This document shows positions 55,860-64,000 of a stretch of 64,000 bases of DNA, piece by piece. The position numbers were made by a program, and so were the translations under genes. Each line of letters starts with the position of its first letter. Position 1 is the stretch's first letter. This DNA is from Duganella aceris (GTDB lineage: Bacteria > Pseudomonadota > Gammaproteobacteria > Burkholderiales > Burkholderiaceae_D), in NCBI RefSeq assembly GCF_011090165.1, contig NZ_JAADJT010000001.1:620001-684000 (forward strand), given 5' to 3'. Under the pieces are notes generated by a model. The model did no database searches. It saw nothing but the letters and a program-made list of their open reading frames with translations, and had not been told where the DNA came from.

Positions 55860-58800
55860 ATGACCGATCCAAAGCTGCTCGCCGAATTTGACGCGCTAGA
55901 ATTCAATGAAAAAATGATCCTCGCGCTGCTCGCCCTGATCGGCGAGCCGGTGGGCCGCACCGCCATCCTCGACCACCTGAACCTGGCGCGCATCGAAGAC
56001 AAGGACGGCCACGCCTTCGGCGTCGGCACGCTGGACGAAGCGATGCGCAAGCTGGAACGGCTGGCCTTCATCAGCGTGGTGACGGGGCGCGGCTTCGTCT
56101 GCAACCCCAAGCTGCGCTGGCCGGCGATCCGCGCCTCGATCGGCACCCACGCGCTGGACGACTTGTGCAACGCCTACGACGAACTGGTGCCGATGCGCCA
56201 GACCTGGAACAGCACCGAGCCGCGCAGCTACCGCGCCGGCATGGCGCGCCTTCGTATGGGCCTGCTGCGCGGCCAGGCGCCGCAGCAGATCCAGCCTATC
56301 CTCGCCTTCTGCCTCGGCAGCTACGAAGCGGCGCAGCTGCACCCCATCGTCGACATCTTCGGCCGCCCGTTCGAGCCGGGCATGCTGGCGCGCGTGCACC
56401 CGCTGCTGCAGGACGACGTGCTGACGGTGCTGCTGCAAAACGCCCAGCGCGAGCCGCTGACCGTGCCGGTGCTGCGCGAATTCTGCGAACAGCACATGCA
56501 GCGCCGCCTCGGCATCAAGGACGACATCAGCCCCGAGCTGCGCATGGTGCTGGCGGAAGACGCACTGCTGTGCGGCCGCCTGGACGACGCCAAGCGCTAC
56601 CTGGAACGCACCGGCGGCCCGCAGAGCCAATACCTGGCCAGCGTGATCGTATTGCTGCGCGGCGCCGGCGGCGCGGCCATCGTCGGCTTCGACGCGGCGC
56701 TGAAGACGCTGCGGCGCGACACCGGCAAGCGCAAGCACCTGTTCGCCGGCATGGGCAGCCATCTGTATTTGCTGTCGCTGCTGCGCAGCGGCGACGCCAA
56801 GCACCTGAAGGCGGCGGAAGCCTACCTGGAGATCGCGCTGCGCATGCCGCAGAACCACGACACGGCGGTGTACCAGCAGATCGACATGCTGCGCCAGATC
56901 CGCGCCGGCACCATGCAGACCGACGCGGTAGCGGCGCTGGCGTGGCAACCCGATCTGCAAACGCAGATGTTCCAATGCCTGCTGTACTTCTGGCTATCCC
57001 TGCCGCAGCTGTCCGAGCGCCGCGCGCAACTGCTGGAGCTGGCGCAGAACGCGGAACGCGCCGGCTACCTGTTCATCGCCGGCCAGGCCGCCGCGCTGCT
57101 GGGCCATCTCGGCGACGCCGAACAGCAGACCCACGCCAACGCGCTGCGCAAGCGCCTCGGCTATCCCGACCTGACGATCTGGTTCGAACGGCAGGAAGCC
57201 TGGCAGCGCCAGCTTTCCGCGCTGATCAACCTGCAGCAACCCGGCACGCCGGATGCGGCGGGCGGCACCCGCCTGGTATGGATGCTGAACTACGACCACC
57301 GCAACGGCCTGACCGACGTGGCGCCGGTCGAACAGAAGCGCGATGCGCGCGGCCTGTGGAGCAAGGGCCGCGCCGTCGGCCTGAAGCGGCTGCGCTTCGA
57401 GGCCGAGCAGTTCGATTTCCTGACGCCACAGGACGTGCGCGCGTCGGAAGCGATTTCGGTGGCGCACCGCAGCTACCAGTCCAGCGGCCTGGCCTACGAG
57501 ATCGATCCGCAGCGCGCCGCCGTGGCGCTGATCGGCCACCCGCTGCTGTTCTGGGCCGATGCGCCGGACACGCGCGTCGAAATGCTGGCCGGCGAGCCGG
57601 AACTGCTGATCAAGAAAAGCCCCGGCAACCTGGAGCTGCGGCTGCAACCGCCCATCCCCGACGATAACTCCTCCGTCATCGTCAGCAAGGAGACGCCGAC
57701 CCGTCTGCGCGTGGTCAACATCCTCGAAGAACACCGTCGCATCGCCGCCATCGTCGGCGACGCGCTGCACGTGCCGGCGCACGCCGAGCAGCAGGTGCTG
57801 GCGGCGATCAGCGCCATCTCCGCGCTGGTGACGGTGCAGTCGGACATCGGCGGCGCCGCGCCGGACATGGAGCAGGTCGACGCCGACATGCGCCTGCACC
57901 TGCACCTGCTGCCTTACCAGCACGGCCTGAAGATGCAGGTGCTGGTGCGGCCGCTGCCGACCGGCGCCTACTACGCGCCCGGCGCCGGCGCCGACAGCCT
58001 GATCGCCGATGTCAACGGCAAACCGGTGCAGGCGCGCCGCAAGCTGATCGACGAGCGCGACGCCGAACGTGACCTGATCGCCAAATGCCCGGTGCTGGAA
58101 TCGGCCGAACGCGAGCACGACGAGTGGCTGCTGGGCCAACCGGCGCTGTGCCTGCAATTGCTGGTGGAGTTGCAGGCGCTGAACCCGGACAGCATCGTCA
58201 TCGCCTGGCCGGAGGGCGAGAGCTTCCGCGTCACCGCCAAGGTCGAGACCAAGCAGCTGCGCCTCGCCATCAAGAGCAACAAGGACTGGTTCGCGGCCAG
58301 CGGCGAATTGCAGGTCGATGAAACCCAGGTGCTGGACCTGCGCAAGCTGCTGGAGATGATGGAGAAGAGCCATGGCCGCTTCGTCGAACTGGGCGAAAAC
58401 CGCTACCTGGCGCTGACCGAGGAATTACATCGGCGACTGTTGGAGGTCTCTGCCTACGGCGAACTCACGCCCGACGGCGTGCGCGTGCATCCCTTGGCCG
58501 CGTTCGCGCTGGAGGAGCTGGCCGACGATGTCGGCGGACTCAAATCCGACAAGCTGTGGAAGGAGCACCTGGCGCGCATGCAGCAGCAGGAAGCCTTCGT
58601 GCCGCAGCTGCCGAGCACTTTGCAGGCGGAGTTGCGCGACTATCAGCTGGAGGGCTTCAACTGGCTGGCGCGCCTTGCGCATTGGGGCGTGGGCGCCTGC
58701 CTGGCGGACGATATGGGCCTGGGCAAAACCCTGCAGGCGCTGGCGCTGATCCTGTCGCGCGCGCCGCAGGGCCCGACGCTGGTGATCGCGCCGACCTCGG

Positions 58801-60023
58801 TCTGCATGAACTGGATCAGCGAGGCGGCCCGCTTCGCGCCGACCTTGAACGTGACCATGTTCGGCGCCGGCGACCGCGCCGAGACGCTGTCCAACGCCAA
58901 GCCATACGATCTGATCGTGGCCAGCTACGGCCTGTTGCAGCTGGAGTCGGCGCTGTTCGCCGGCGTGCAGTGGAACACCATCGTGCTTGACGAGGCGCAG
59001 GCGATCAAGAACGGCGCCACCAAACGTTCGCAGGCGGTGATGGCGCTGAAGGGCGACTTCCGCATGATCGCCACCGGCACGCCGCTGGAAAACCACCTCG
59101 GCGAGCTGTGGAACCTGTTCCGCTTCATCAATCCGGGCCTGCTGGGCAGCATCGAGCAATTCAACCTGCGCTTCGCGGCGCCGATCGAGAAGCCGCAGGA
59201 CCATCGCGCCGAACTGGGCGCGCGCAACCGTTTGCGCCGTCTGATCCAGCCCTTCATCCTGCGCCGCACCAAGTCGCAGGTGCTGACCGAGCTGCCGCCG
59301 CGCACCGAGATTACGCTGGAAGTCGATCTGTCGAAGGACGAAACGGCGCTGTACGAATCGCTGCGCCGCTCCGCGCTGGAAAACCTGGCCGCCGTCGAAG
59401 GCCCGGCCGAGAAGAAGTCGATCCAGATCCTGGCCGAGATCATGAAGCTGCGCCGCGCCTGCTGCAATCCCAATCTCGTGGCGCCGGAGCTGAAGCTGGC
59501 CAGCAGCAAGCTGGCGGCGTTCGCGCATCTGCTGGAAGGGCTGCTGGAGAACAAGCACAAGGTGCTGGTGTTCAGCCAGTTCGTCGACCACCTGGCGCTG
59601 ATCCGCGAGCATCTGGATGCGCAGGGCATCGGCTATCAATACCTCGACGGCTCGACCGCGATGATGGACCGCAAGAAGCGCGTCGATGCGTTCCAGGCCG
59701 GCGAGGGCGACGTTTTCCTCATCAGCCTGAAGGCCGGCGGCGTCGGCATCAACCTGACGGCGGCCGATTACGTGATCCACATGGATCCGTGGTGGAACCC
59801 GGCGGTCGAGGACCAGGCGTCGGACCGTGCGCACCGCATGGGCCAGCTGCGCCCGGTGACCATCTACCGACTGGTGGCGCGGCATACCATCGAGGGCGGC
59901 ATCGTCGACCTGCACCAGCACAAGCGCGACCTGGCCGACAGCCTGCTCGAAGGCAGCGACGTCAGCGGCCGCATGTCGGCGGGCGAGATGTTGAATATGC
60001 TGCAAGAAGGGCTGAAGAAGTAA
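55860..60023 (+). CDS. SNF2-family DEAD/DEAH helicase-like ATPase with long N-terminal region
   Basis: This 1387-residue protein's C-terminal 450 residues form an SNF2-type helicase core: LADDMGLGKTLQALAL (about 950), the DEAQ box VLDEAQAIKNG, ATGTPLENHLGELWNLFRF, and motif VI DQASDRAHRMGQ. The first 900 residues have no recognised domain. They are Ala/Leu-rich, probably alpha-helical repeats, with a conserved-looking block around residue 780-850. SNF2 proteins remodel protein-DNA complexes or act in repair; the role here is unknown. It lies 7 bases after the S9 peptidase gene. Confidence 0.9.
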   Translation: MTDPKLLAEFDALEFNEKMILALLALIGEPVGRTAILDHLNLARIEDKDGHAFGVGTLDEAMRKLERLAFISVVTGRGFVCNPKLRWPAIRASIGTHALDDLCNAYDELVPMRQTWNSTEPRSYRAGMARLRMGLLRGQAPQQIQPILAFCLGSYEAAQLHPIVDIFGRPFEPGMLARVHPLLQDDVLTVLLQNAQREPLTVPVLREFCEQHMQRRLGIKDDISPELRMVLAEDALLCGRLDDAKRYLERTGGPQSQYLASVIVLLRGAGGAAIVGFDAALKTLRRDTGKRKHLFAGMGSHLYLLSLLRSGDAKHLKAAEAYLEIALRMPQNHDTAVYQQIDMLRQIRAGTMQTDAVAALAWQPDLQTQMFQCLLYFWLSLPQLSERRAQLLELAQNAERAGYLFIAGQAAALLGHLGDAEQQTHANALRKRLGYPDLTIWFERQEAWQRQLSALINLQQPGTPDAAGGTRLVWMLNYDHRNGLTDVAPVEQKRDARGLWSKGRAVGLKRLRFEAEQFDFLTPQDVRASEAISVAHRSYQSSGLAYEIDPQRAAVALIGHPLLFWADAPDTRVEMLAGEPELLIKKSPGNLELRLQPPIPDDNSSVIVSKETPTRLRVVNILEEHRRIAAIVGDALHVPAHAEQQVLAAISAISALVTVQSDIGGAAPDMEQVDADMRLHLHLLPYQHGLKMQVLVRPLPTGAYYAPGAGADSLIADVNGKPVQARRKLIDERDAERDLIAKCPVLESAEREHDEWLLGQPALCLQLLVELQALNPDSIVIAWPEGESFRVTAKVETKQLRLAIKSNKDWFAASGELQVDETQVLDLRKLLEMMEKSHGRFVELGENRYLALTEELHRRLLEVSAYGELTPDGVRVHPLAAFALEELADDVGGLKSDKLWKEHLARMQQQEAFVPQLPSTLQAELRDYQLEGFNWLARLAHWGVGACLADDMGLGKTLQALALILSRAPQGPTLVIAPTSVCMNWISEAARFAPTLNVTMFGAGDRAETLSNAKPYDLIVASYGLLQLESALFAGVQWNTIVLDEAQAIKNGATKRSQAVMALKGDFRMIATGTPLENHLGELWNLFRFINPGLLGSIEQFNLRFAAPIEKPQDHRAELGARNRLRRLIQPFILRRTKSQVLTELPPRTEITLEVDLSKDETALYESLRRSALENLAAVEGPAEKKSIQILAEIMKLRRACCNPNLVAPELKLASSKLAAFAHLLEGLLENKHKVLVFSQFVDHLALIREHLDAQGIGYQYLDGSTAMMDRKKRVDAFQAGEGDVFLISLKAGGVGINLTAADYVIHMDPWWNPAVEDQASDRAHRMGQLRPVTIYRLVARHTIEGGIVDLHQHKRDLADSLLEGSDVSGRMSAGEMLNMLQEGLKK

Positions 60024-60125
60024 AACTTCCGTTACAAAACCGGTGCGCGCAATCGGGGCGATTGATGATAATCTCTTCCGCTTCGGCCCGGTTCACCGGT
60101 GCTCACATAGACAAGGCTGTTCAAG

Positions 60126-62024
60126 ATGATCAAGACTAAAATCGCGCTGGCCGTATTGATGGCGGCGCTCGCCGCCGTCCCCGCCGGCGCCGCGACTCCG
60201 CACAAAAAGACCACCACCAGCGCCAAAAAGACCGGCGCCAAGGCTTCAGCCAGCAAGTCCAGCAAATCCAAACCGGCCAAAGGCGGCAAGGGCAAGGCGG
60301 TCGCCGCCACCGCCGTCGTAGCCGGGCCGGTGGTCAAGGCCGCCGTGTCCGAGCGCCGCCAGGACCGCTCCTTCGATTCCCTCAGCAACCAGTTCCTCAA
60401 CGCGCTGTGGCGCATCGATTCGGAAAGCGCGATCTACGCCGGCAAGTACGACACCGCCGCCATGCTGTCGATCCCCGACAAGGCCGGCCAGGCCAAGGAG
60501 CTGGCCTTCATCGACGACTGGAAGCAGCGCCTGGGCGCGATCAACGCCAGCCAGCTGTCGCCTAAGCAGCGCACCGACCTGGCGCTGCTGATCAACAAGC
60601 TCGATAGCGACCGCTTCCGCCTGACCACGCTGAAGGAGTTCGAATGGAACCCGGCCAGCTACAACGTGGCCGGCCCGATCGACCTGATCCTCAACACCGA
60701 ATACGCGGCCCAGCCGCAGCGCCTGCGCACGCTGCTCAAACGCATCGCTTCGATCCCGGCCTACTACGACGCGGCGCGCGCCAACATCGTCAACCCGACG
60801 CGCGAACATACCCGCCTCGCGATCGCGCAGGCGCCCGGCGTGCAGACCTTGCTGACCGAGGCCGACAAGGCGGCGCAGGCGTCGATCCTGACGGCGGTGG
60901 AGAAGCAGCAGTTCACCAAACGCGTCAACGCGGCGCTGACGGCGGTGGACGGCTACGTCGCCTTCCTCAAGGAGATGGACAAGCTGATGGACACCAACGG
61001 CCGTCGCACCTTCCGCCTCGGCAAGGCGCTGTACGAACAGAAGTTCGCCTACGATATCCAGTCCGGCAGCAGCGCGGAGCAGACCTATCAAAAGGCGCTG
61101 GCCGCGCGCGAAGAGTTGTTGGCCAATATGGAGAAGATCTCCGACGAGTTGTGGGACAAGACCATGGGCGGCGCGGCCAAGCCGGCTGACCGCTTCGCCA
61201 AGATCGGCATGGTGATCGACAAGCTGTCGGCGCGTCACGTGGCGCGCGAGGATTTCGTCAACGAGATCAAGCGTCAGGTGCCGCTGTTGCAGGATTGGGT
61301 GGTCAGCCATAACCTGCTGACGCTGGATCCGAAGAAGCAGCTGGAAGTGCGCGCGACGCCGGCGTATCAGGCCGGCGTGGCCGGCGCCAGCATCGATGCG
61401 CCGGGGCCGTATCGTCCGCAGGACCGCACCTACTACAACGTGACGCCGCTCGACGGCGCGACGCCGGAGGCGGCCGAGAGCAGTCTGCGCGAGTACAACT
61501 ACTGGATCCTGCAGATCCTGAACATCCACGAGGCGATTCCGGGTCACTATGCGCAGCTGGTGTATGCGAACAAGTCGCCGTCGATCGTCAAGTCGATCTT
61601 CGGCAATGGCGCGATGGTCGAGGGCTGGGCGGTGTACGGCGAGCGCATGATGCTGGAGTCGGGCTACGGCGACAATGCGCCGGAGATGTGGCTGATGTAT
61701 TCGAAGTGGAACCTGCGCAGCGTGACCAACACCATCCTCGATTACAGCGTGCATGTGCTGGGCATGACCGAGGAACAGGCGGTCGATCTGCTGCAACGCC
61801 AGGCGTTCCAGACGCGCAGCGAGGCGGTGGAGAAGTGGCATCGGGTGCAGGTGTCGTCGGTGCAGTTGACCAGTTACTTCAGTGGCTATAGCGAGATCAT
61901 GGAATTGCGCGAGCAGCGCAAGCAGCAGCTGGGTCCGCGTTTCAACCTGAAGGAATTCCACGAGCAATTCCTTAGCTACGGCAGCGCGCCGGTGCGGGTG
62001 ATCAAGGGCTTGATGACGCAGTAG
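60126..62024 (+). CDS. DUF885 family putative exported metallopeptidase
   Basis: This 632-residue protein has a signal peptide (MIKTKIALAVLMAALAAVPAGAA) and a Lys/Ala/Ser-rich spacer (about 25-75; KKTTTSAKKTGAKASASKSSKSKPAKGG) before the DUF885 domain. The catalytic-looking HEAIPGHY (HExxxGH, about 470) and GWAVYGERMM match the family, which contains predicted zinc peptidases. It is probably periplasmic. The Lys-rich spacer is unusual and may bind anionic surfaces. Confidence 0.88.
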   Translation: MIKTKIALAVLMAALAAVPAGAATPHKKTTTSAKKTGAKASASKSSKSKPAKGGKGKAVAATAVVAGPVVKAAVSERRQDRSFDSLSNQFLNALWRIDSESAIYAGKYDTAAMLSIPDKAGQAKELAFIDDWKQRLGAINASQLSPKQRTDLALLINKLDSDRFRLTTLKEFEWNPASYNVAGPIDLILNTEYAAQPQRLRTLLKRIASIPAYYDAARANIVNPTREHTRLAIAQAPGVQTLLTEADKAAQASILTAVEKQQFTKRVNAALTAVDGYVAFLKEMDKLMDTNGRRTFRLGKALYEQKFAYDIQSGSSAEQTYQKALAAREELLANMEKISDELWDKTMGGAAKPADRFAKIGMVIDKLSARHVAREDFVNEIKRQVPLLQDWVVSHNLLTLDPKKQLEVRATPAYQAGVAGASIDAPGPYRPQDRTYYNVTPLDGATPEAAESSLREYNYWILQILNIHEAIPGHYAQLVYANKSPSIVKSIFGNGAMVEGWAVYGERMMLESGYGDNAPEMWLMYSKWNLRSVTNTILDYSVHVLGMTEEQAVDLLQRQAFQTRSEAVEKWHRVQVSSVQLTSYFSGYSEIMELREQRKQQLGPRFNLKEFHEQFLSYGSAPVRVIKGLMTQ

Positions 62025-62120
62025 TCTGCGCCCGCGCAAACGAATTTGATGGTGATTCGATAGGATGGAGAACGGCCGCATGGCGGCCGATTTCTGCTAC
62101 CATTTCATCGGGGAGTGACC

Positions 62121-62528
62121 ATGAACATGCCCATCAAATTCGACACACTTGAGTACGCCAGAAGATTGGTTGAAGCCGGGATTCCGGCCGATCAGGCGGA
62201 GGCGCAAGCCAACGCTTTAAGCGATGTACTGGCCGAAGCGACGGTCGCACCAAGCGAGCTGGTGCTTCTTAAGACCGACATGATCGCCCGCATCGAGATG
62301 TTGCGGGCTGAGATCTACGCCAAGCTGGAAGAGTTGGAAGAGCGAGTCAACGCGAAACTGGAAGCGTTGGAAGAGCGCTTCAACGCCAAGCTGGAAGCGT
62401 TGGAACAACGCTTGATAGCGCGCTTCAGCGCCAAATTCACGACGCTGTACTGGATGGTCGGCATTTCCATGGCGCTGCACGCGGTGACCATCGGGATGCT
62501 GGTGAAGATCGTCGACCGGCTGCCATAG
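62121..62528 (+). CDS. Coiled-coil membrane protein (DUF1640-like)
   Basis: This 135-residue protein starts at ATG 62121 with GGGGAG 5 bases upstream. An N-terminal helical segment (DTLEYARRLVEAGIPADQAEAQANALSDVL) is followed by a heptad coiled coil with a repeated KLEALEERFNA motif (about 65-100) and one C-terminal membrane helix. This is the DUF1640 / CCDC90-type layout seen in small bacterial proteins, sometimes phage-linked. Function unknown. Confidence 0.82.
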   Translation: MNMPIKFDTLEYARRLVEAGIPADQAEAQANALSDVLAEATVAPSELVLLKTDMIARIEMLRAEIYAKLEELEERVNAKLEALEERFNAKLEALEQRLIARFSAKFTTLYWMVGISMALHAVTIGMLVKIVDRLP

Positions 62529-62537
62529 CCGGTCACA

Positions 62538-63293
62538 TCAGGCTTTTTCTTCCGGCGCCGTCGAGATGCGCACGAACAGCGGCGCCACCAGCAGACCCAG
62601 CTCGAACAGCAGACACATCGGAATCGCCAGCGAGAACATGCTGACCGCGTCCGGCGGCGTGACGATCGCCGCGACCACAAACGCGCCGACGATGGCGTAA
62701 GGACGAATCTCCTTCAGCTTGGCCACCGACACCAGGCCCATGCGCACCAGGATCACCACCACCACCGGCACCTCGAAGGTCGCGCCAAACGCCAGGCACA
62801 TCGACATCACGAAATCCAGATAGTTCTCGATATCCGGCGTCACCGCGATCGACTGCGGCGAAAACTCGGCGATGAACTGGAACACGCGGCCGAACACCAG
62901 GAAGTAGCAGAACGCCACGCCGCTCATGAACAGCACCGACGATGAAATCACCAGCGGTGCGATCAGGCGCTTCTCGTGCGCGTACAAGCCCGGCGCGACG
63001 AACGCCCACAGCTGGTACAGCACCCACGGCAGCGCCAGGATGATGGAAATGACCAAGGTCACCTTCATCGGCACCAGAAACGGCGAAATGACGCCGGTGG
63101 CAATCATCTTCGAACCGACCGGCAGCGCGGCGATCATCGGCCGCGCGATGAAATCGTAGATCTGCGACGGGCCTGGCCAGATCATCAAGGTGATGCACAC
63201 CAACGCAATCCCGATCGAGGCCTTGACCAGACGGTCGCGCAGTTCGATCAGGTGGGAGATAAAGGTCTCTTCGCCCTGGGTAGATTTAGTCAT
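62538..63293 (-). CDS. tatC: Twin-arginine translocase subunit TatC
   Basis: This 251-residue protein has six membrane helices. Near the N-terminus it carries the conserved FISHLIELRDRL motif (substrate RR-peptide binding), then YQLWAFVAPGLYAHEKR after helix 2. TatC recognises folded Tat substrates at the inner membrane. Its start follows the tatB stop directly; tatA-tatB-tatC form one operon on the minus strand. Confidence 0.97.
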   Translation of the reverse strand: MTKSTQGEETFISHLIELRDRLVKASIGIALVCITLMIWPGPSQIYDFIARPMIAALPVGSKMIATGVISPFLVPMKVTLVISIILALPWVLYQLWAFVAPGLYAHEKRLIAPLVISSSVLFMSGVAFCYFLVFGRVFQFIAEFSPQSIAVTPDIENYLDFVMSMCLAFGATFEVPVVVVILVRMGLVSVAKLKEIRPYAIVGAFVVAAIVTPPDAVSMFSLAIPMCLLFELGLLVAPLFVRISTAPEEKA

Positions 63294-63803
63294 TTAGTAA
63301 AACGTCGCCTGGCTATTGCCGCGTGGACGGAAGCGGGCAACCCGCGCCGCGCCGGAAGTGACATGCAGCTTGCCGCCGTGGCGCTGCTTGTACCAGGCCG
63401 GAATGGCGGAACTGCGCACCAGCTTCTTGCGGCGGAATTCGCGCGCCTTGCGCGACACATCCTCGGTGGTGGCGGTGCTGGTGAACGATGAAGTAGCCGA
63501 CGTATCGTGCGTGTGGTCGGCATCGTGCCAAGCATTTTCCACATCCGCCATGTTCTGCGAAATGGAATTCTCCACGTCCGACTTGATGTTGTGCGCCGCG
63601 TCCTTAACTTCCTTGTGCAGGTTCTTCAATTCCTCCAGCTCGATTTCACGCGAGACTTCGGATTTGACTTCGTTCAGGTAGCGTTGTGCGCGGCCGTACA
63701 GGGTCCCGGCCATGCGCGCCACCTTGGGCAGCTTTTCGGGACCGATGACGATCAGCGCAACCACGCCGATCACAGCAAGTTTGGTAAGACCGAGATCGAT
63801 CAT
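63294..63803 (-). CDS. tatB: Twin-arginine translocase subunit TatB
   Basis: This 169-residue protein has an N-terminal helix with LGLTKLAVIGVVALIVIGPEKLPKVARMAG, which is typical TatB (Glu/Pro after the helix), followed by an amphipathic helix and a long polar tail. TatB works with TatC as the receptor for RR signal peptides. It lies 39 bases after tatA. Confidence 0.95.
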   Translation of the reverse strand: MIDLGLTKLAVIGVVALIVIGPEKLPKVARMAGTLYGRAQRYLNEVKSEVSREIELEELKNLHKEVKDAAHNIKSDVENSISQNMADVENAWHDADHTHDTSATSSFTSTATTEDVSRKAREFRRKKLVRSSAIPAWYKQRHGGKLHVTSGAARVARFRPRGNSQATFY

Positions 63804-63842
63804 AAGGTAGCTTCAGCCGGCAGGGAGCTGGGCTCCCCTGGC

Positions 63843-64000
63843 TTATTTCTTTTCTTTAGCGTCGACGTCGATGGTGCCAGGCGCGGCGGGTGTGGCTGGC
63901 TTGTCGTCTTCGTTACCTTTGACGCCATCCTTGAAGCCCTTGACGGCCTTGCCGATGTCCGAACCCATGTTGCCGAGCTTCTTGGTGCCGAAAACCAGCA
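63843..64000 (-). CDS. tatA: Twin-arginine translocase subunit TatA (5' end outside window)
   Basis: The last 52 codons are inside the window. The sequence [27 protein letters not shown] is the hallmark TatA segment (FGxKKL), followed by the polar tail ending DAKEKK and TAA at 63843-63845. TatA oligomers form the protein-conducting element. Confidence 0.93.
   Translation of the reverse strand, partial: LVFGTKKLGNMGSDIGKAVKGFKDGVKGNEDDKPATPAAPGTIDVDAKEKK

Overview
The window looks like a chromosomal segment of a GC-rich betaproteobacterium, most plausibly an Oxalobacteraceae member (Massilia/Duganella/Janthinobacterium group). This is inferred from gene content and style: PEP-CTERM proteins, a 2-Cys ahpC/ahpF pair, a priA/hemE neighbourhood, a tatABC end, many GGDEF/EAL/HD-GYP proteins and a type VI secretion (T6SS) vgrG island. 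No ribosomal RNA or marker gene allows a species call. Most large open frames on the opposite strand of real genes are antisense by-products of high GC and are left out.

Layout. 1-9 kb (minus strand): a partial polytopic membrane protein, a secreted subtilisin-like protease preceded by a double PEP-CTERM protein, SOS-type dinB with a LexA box, and an MFS transporter. 8.9-12.6 kb (plus): a tRNA-Val/tRNA-Asp pair with terminator, a two-gene ABC exporter, and a cyclic-nucleotide-domain protein translationally coupled to an AI-2E-type permease. 12.7-15.5 kb (minus): a DUF883 protein and ahpC-ahpF with a candidate OxyR site. 15.6-25.5 kb is an accessory T6SS island. On the plus strand, the cut-off N-terminus of a VasX/BTH_I2691-type effector abuts three tandem AT-richer two-TM paralogues and a fourth copy destroyed by an internal deletion. 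On the minus strand lies a complete vgrG - DUF4123 adaptor - VasX-like effector - DUF6708-like membrane protein module. A long palindrome touches the vgrG start codon.

25.5-38.1 kb (mostly minus): a periplasmic-sensor PAS-GGDEF-EAL protein, a seven-repeat RCC1 lipoprotein, a YgiQ radical SAM protein, small stress/DNA-binding proteins and two tandem exported M3 peptidases. 38.1-52 kb: a low-GC gene pair (winged-helix-like plus membrane protein), a TMEM175-type channel, a broken M48 protease, a diguanylate cyclase, a higBA toxin-antitoxin pair, rep helicase with slyX, a degenerate HD-GYP protein, a flavin disulfide oxidoreductase divergent from an ArgP-like regulator, and priA.

51.9-52.66 kb is a non-coding AT-rich stretch between priA and hemE. 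It holds five perfect DnaA boxes, two one-mismatch boxes, a 32-bp repeat present twice and two perfect IHF consensus sites. It is the strongest candidate here for a replication origin, and genes to its left lie mostly on the minus strand, as expected for forks leaving it. 52.6-64 kb: hemE, an S9 peptidase, a long SNF2 helicase, a DUF885 peptidase, a coiled-coil membrane protein, and tatC, tatB and the end of tatA on the minus strand.
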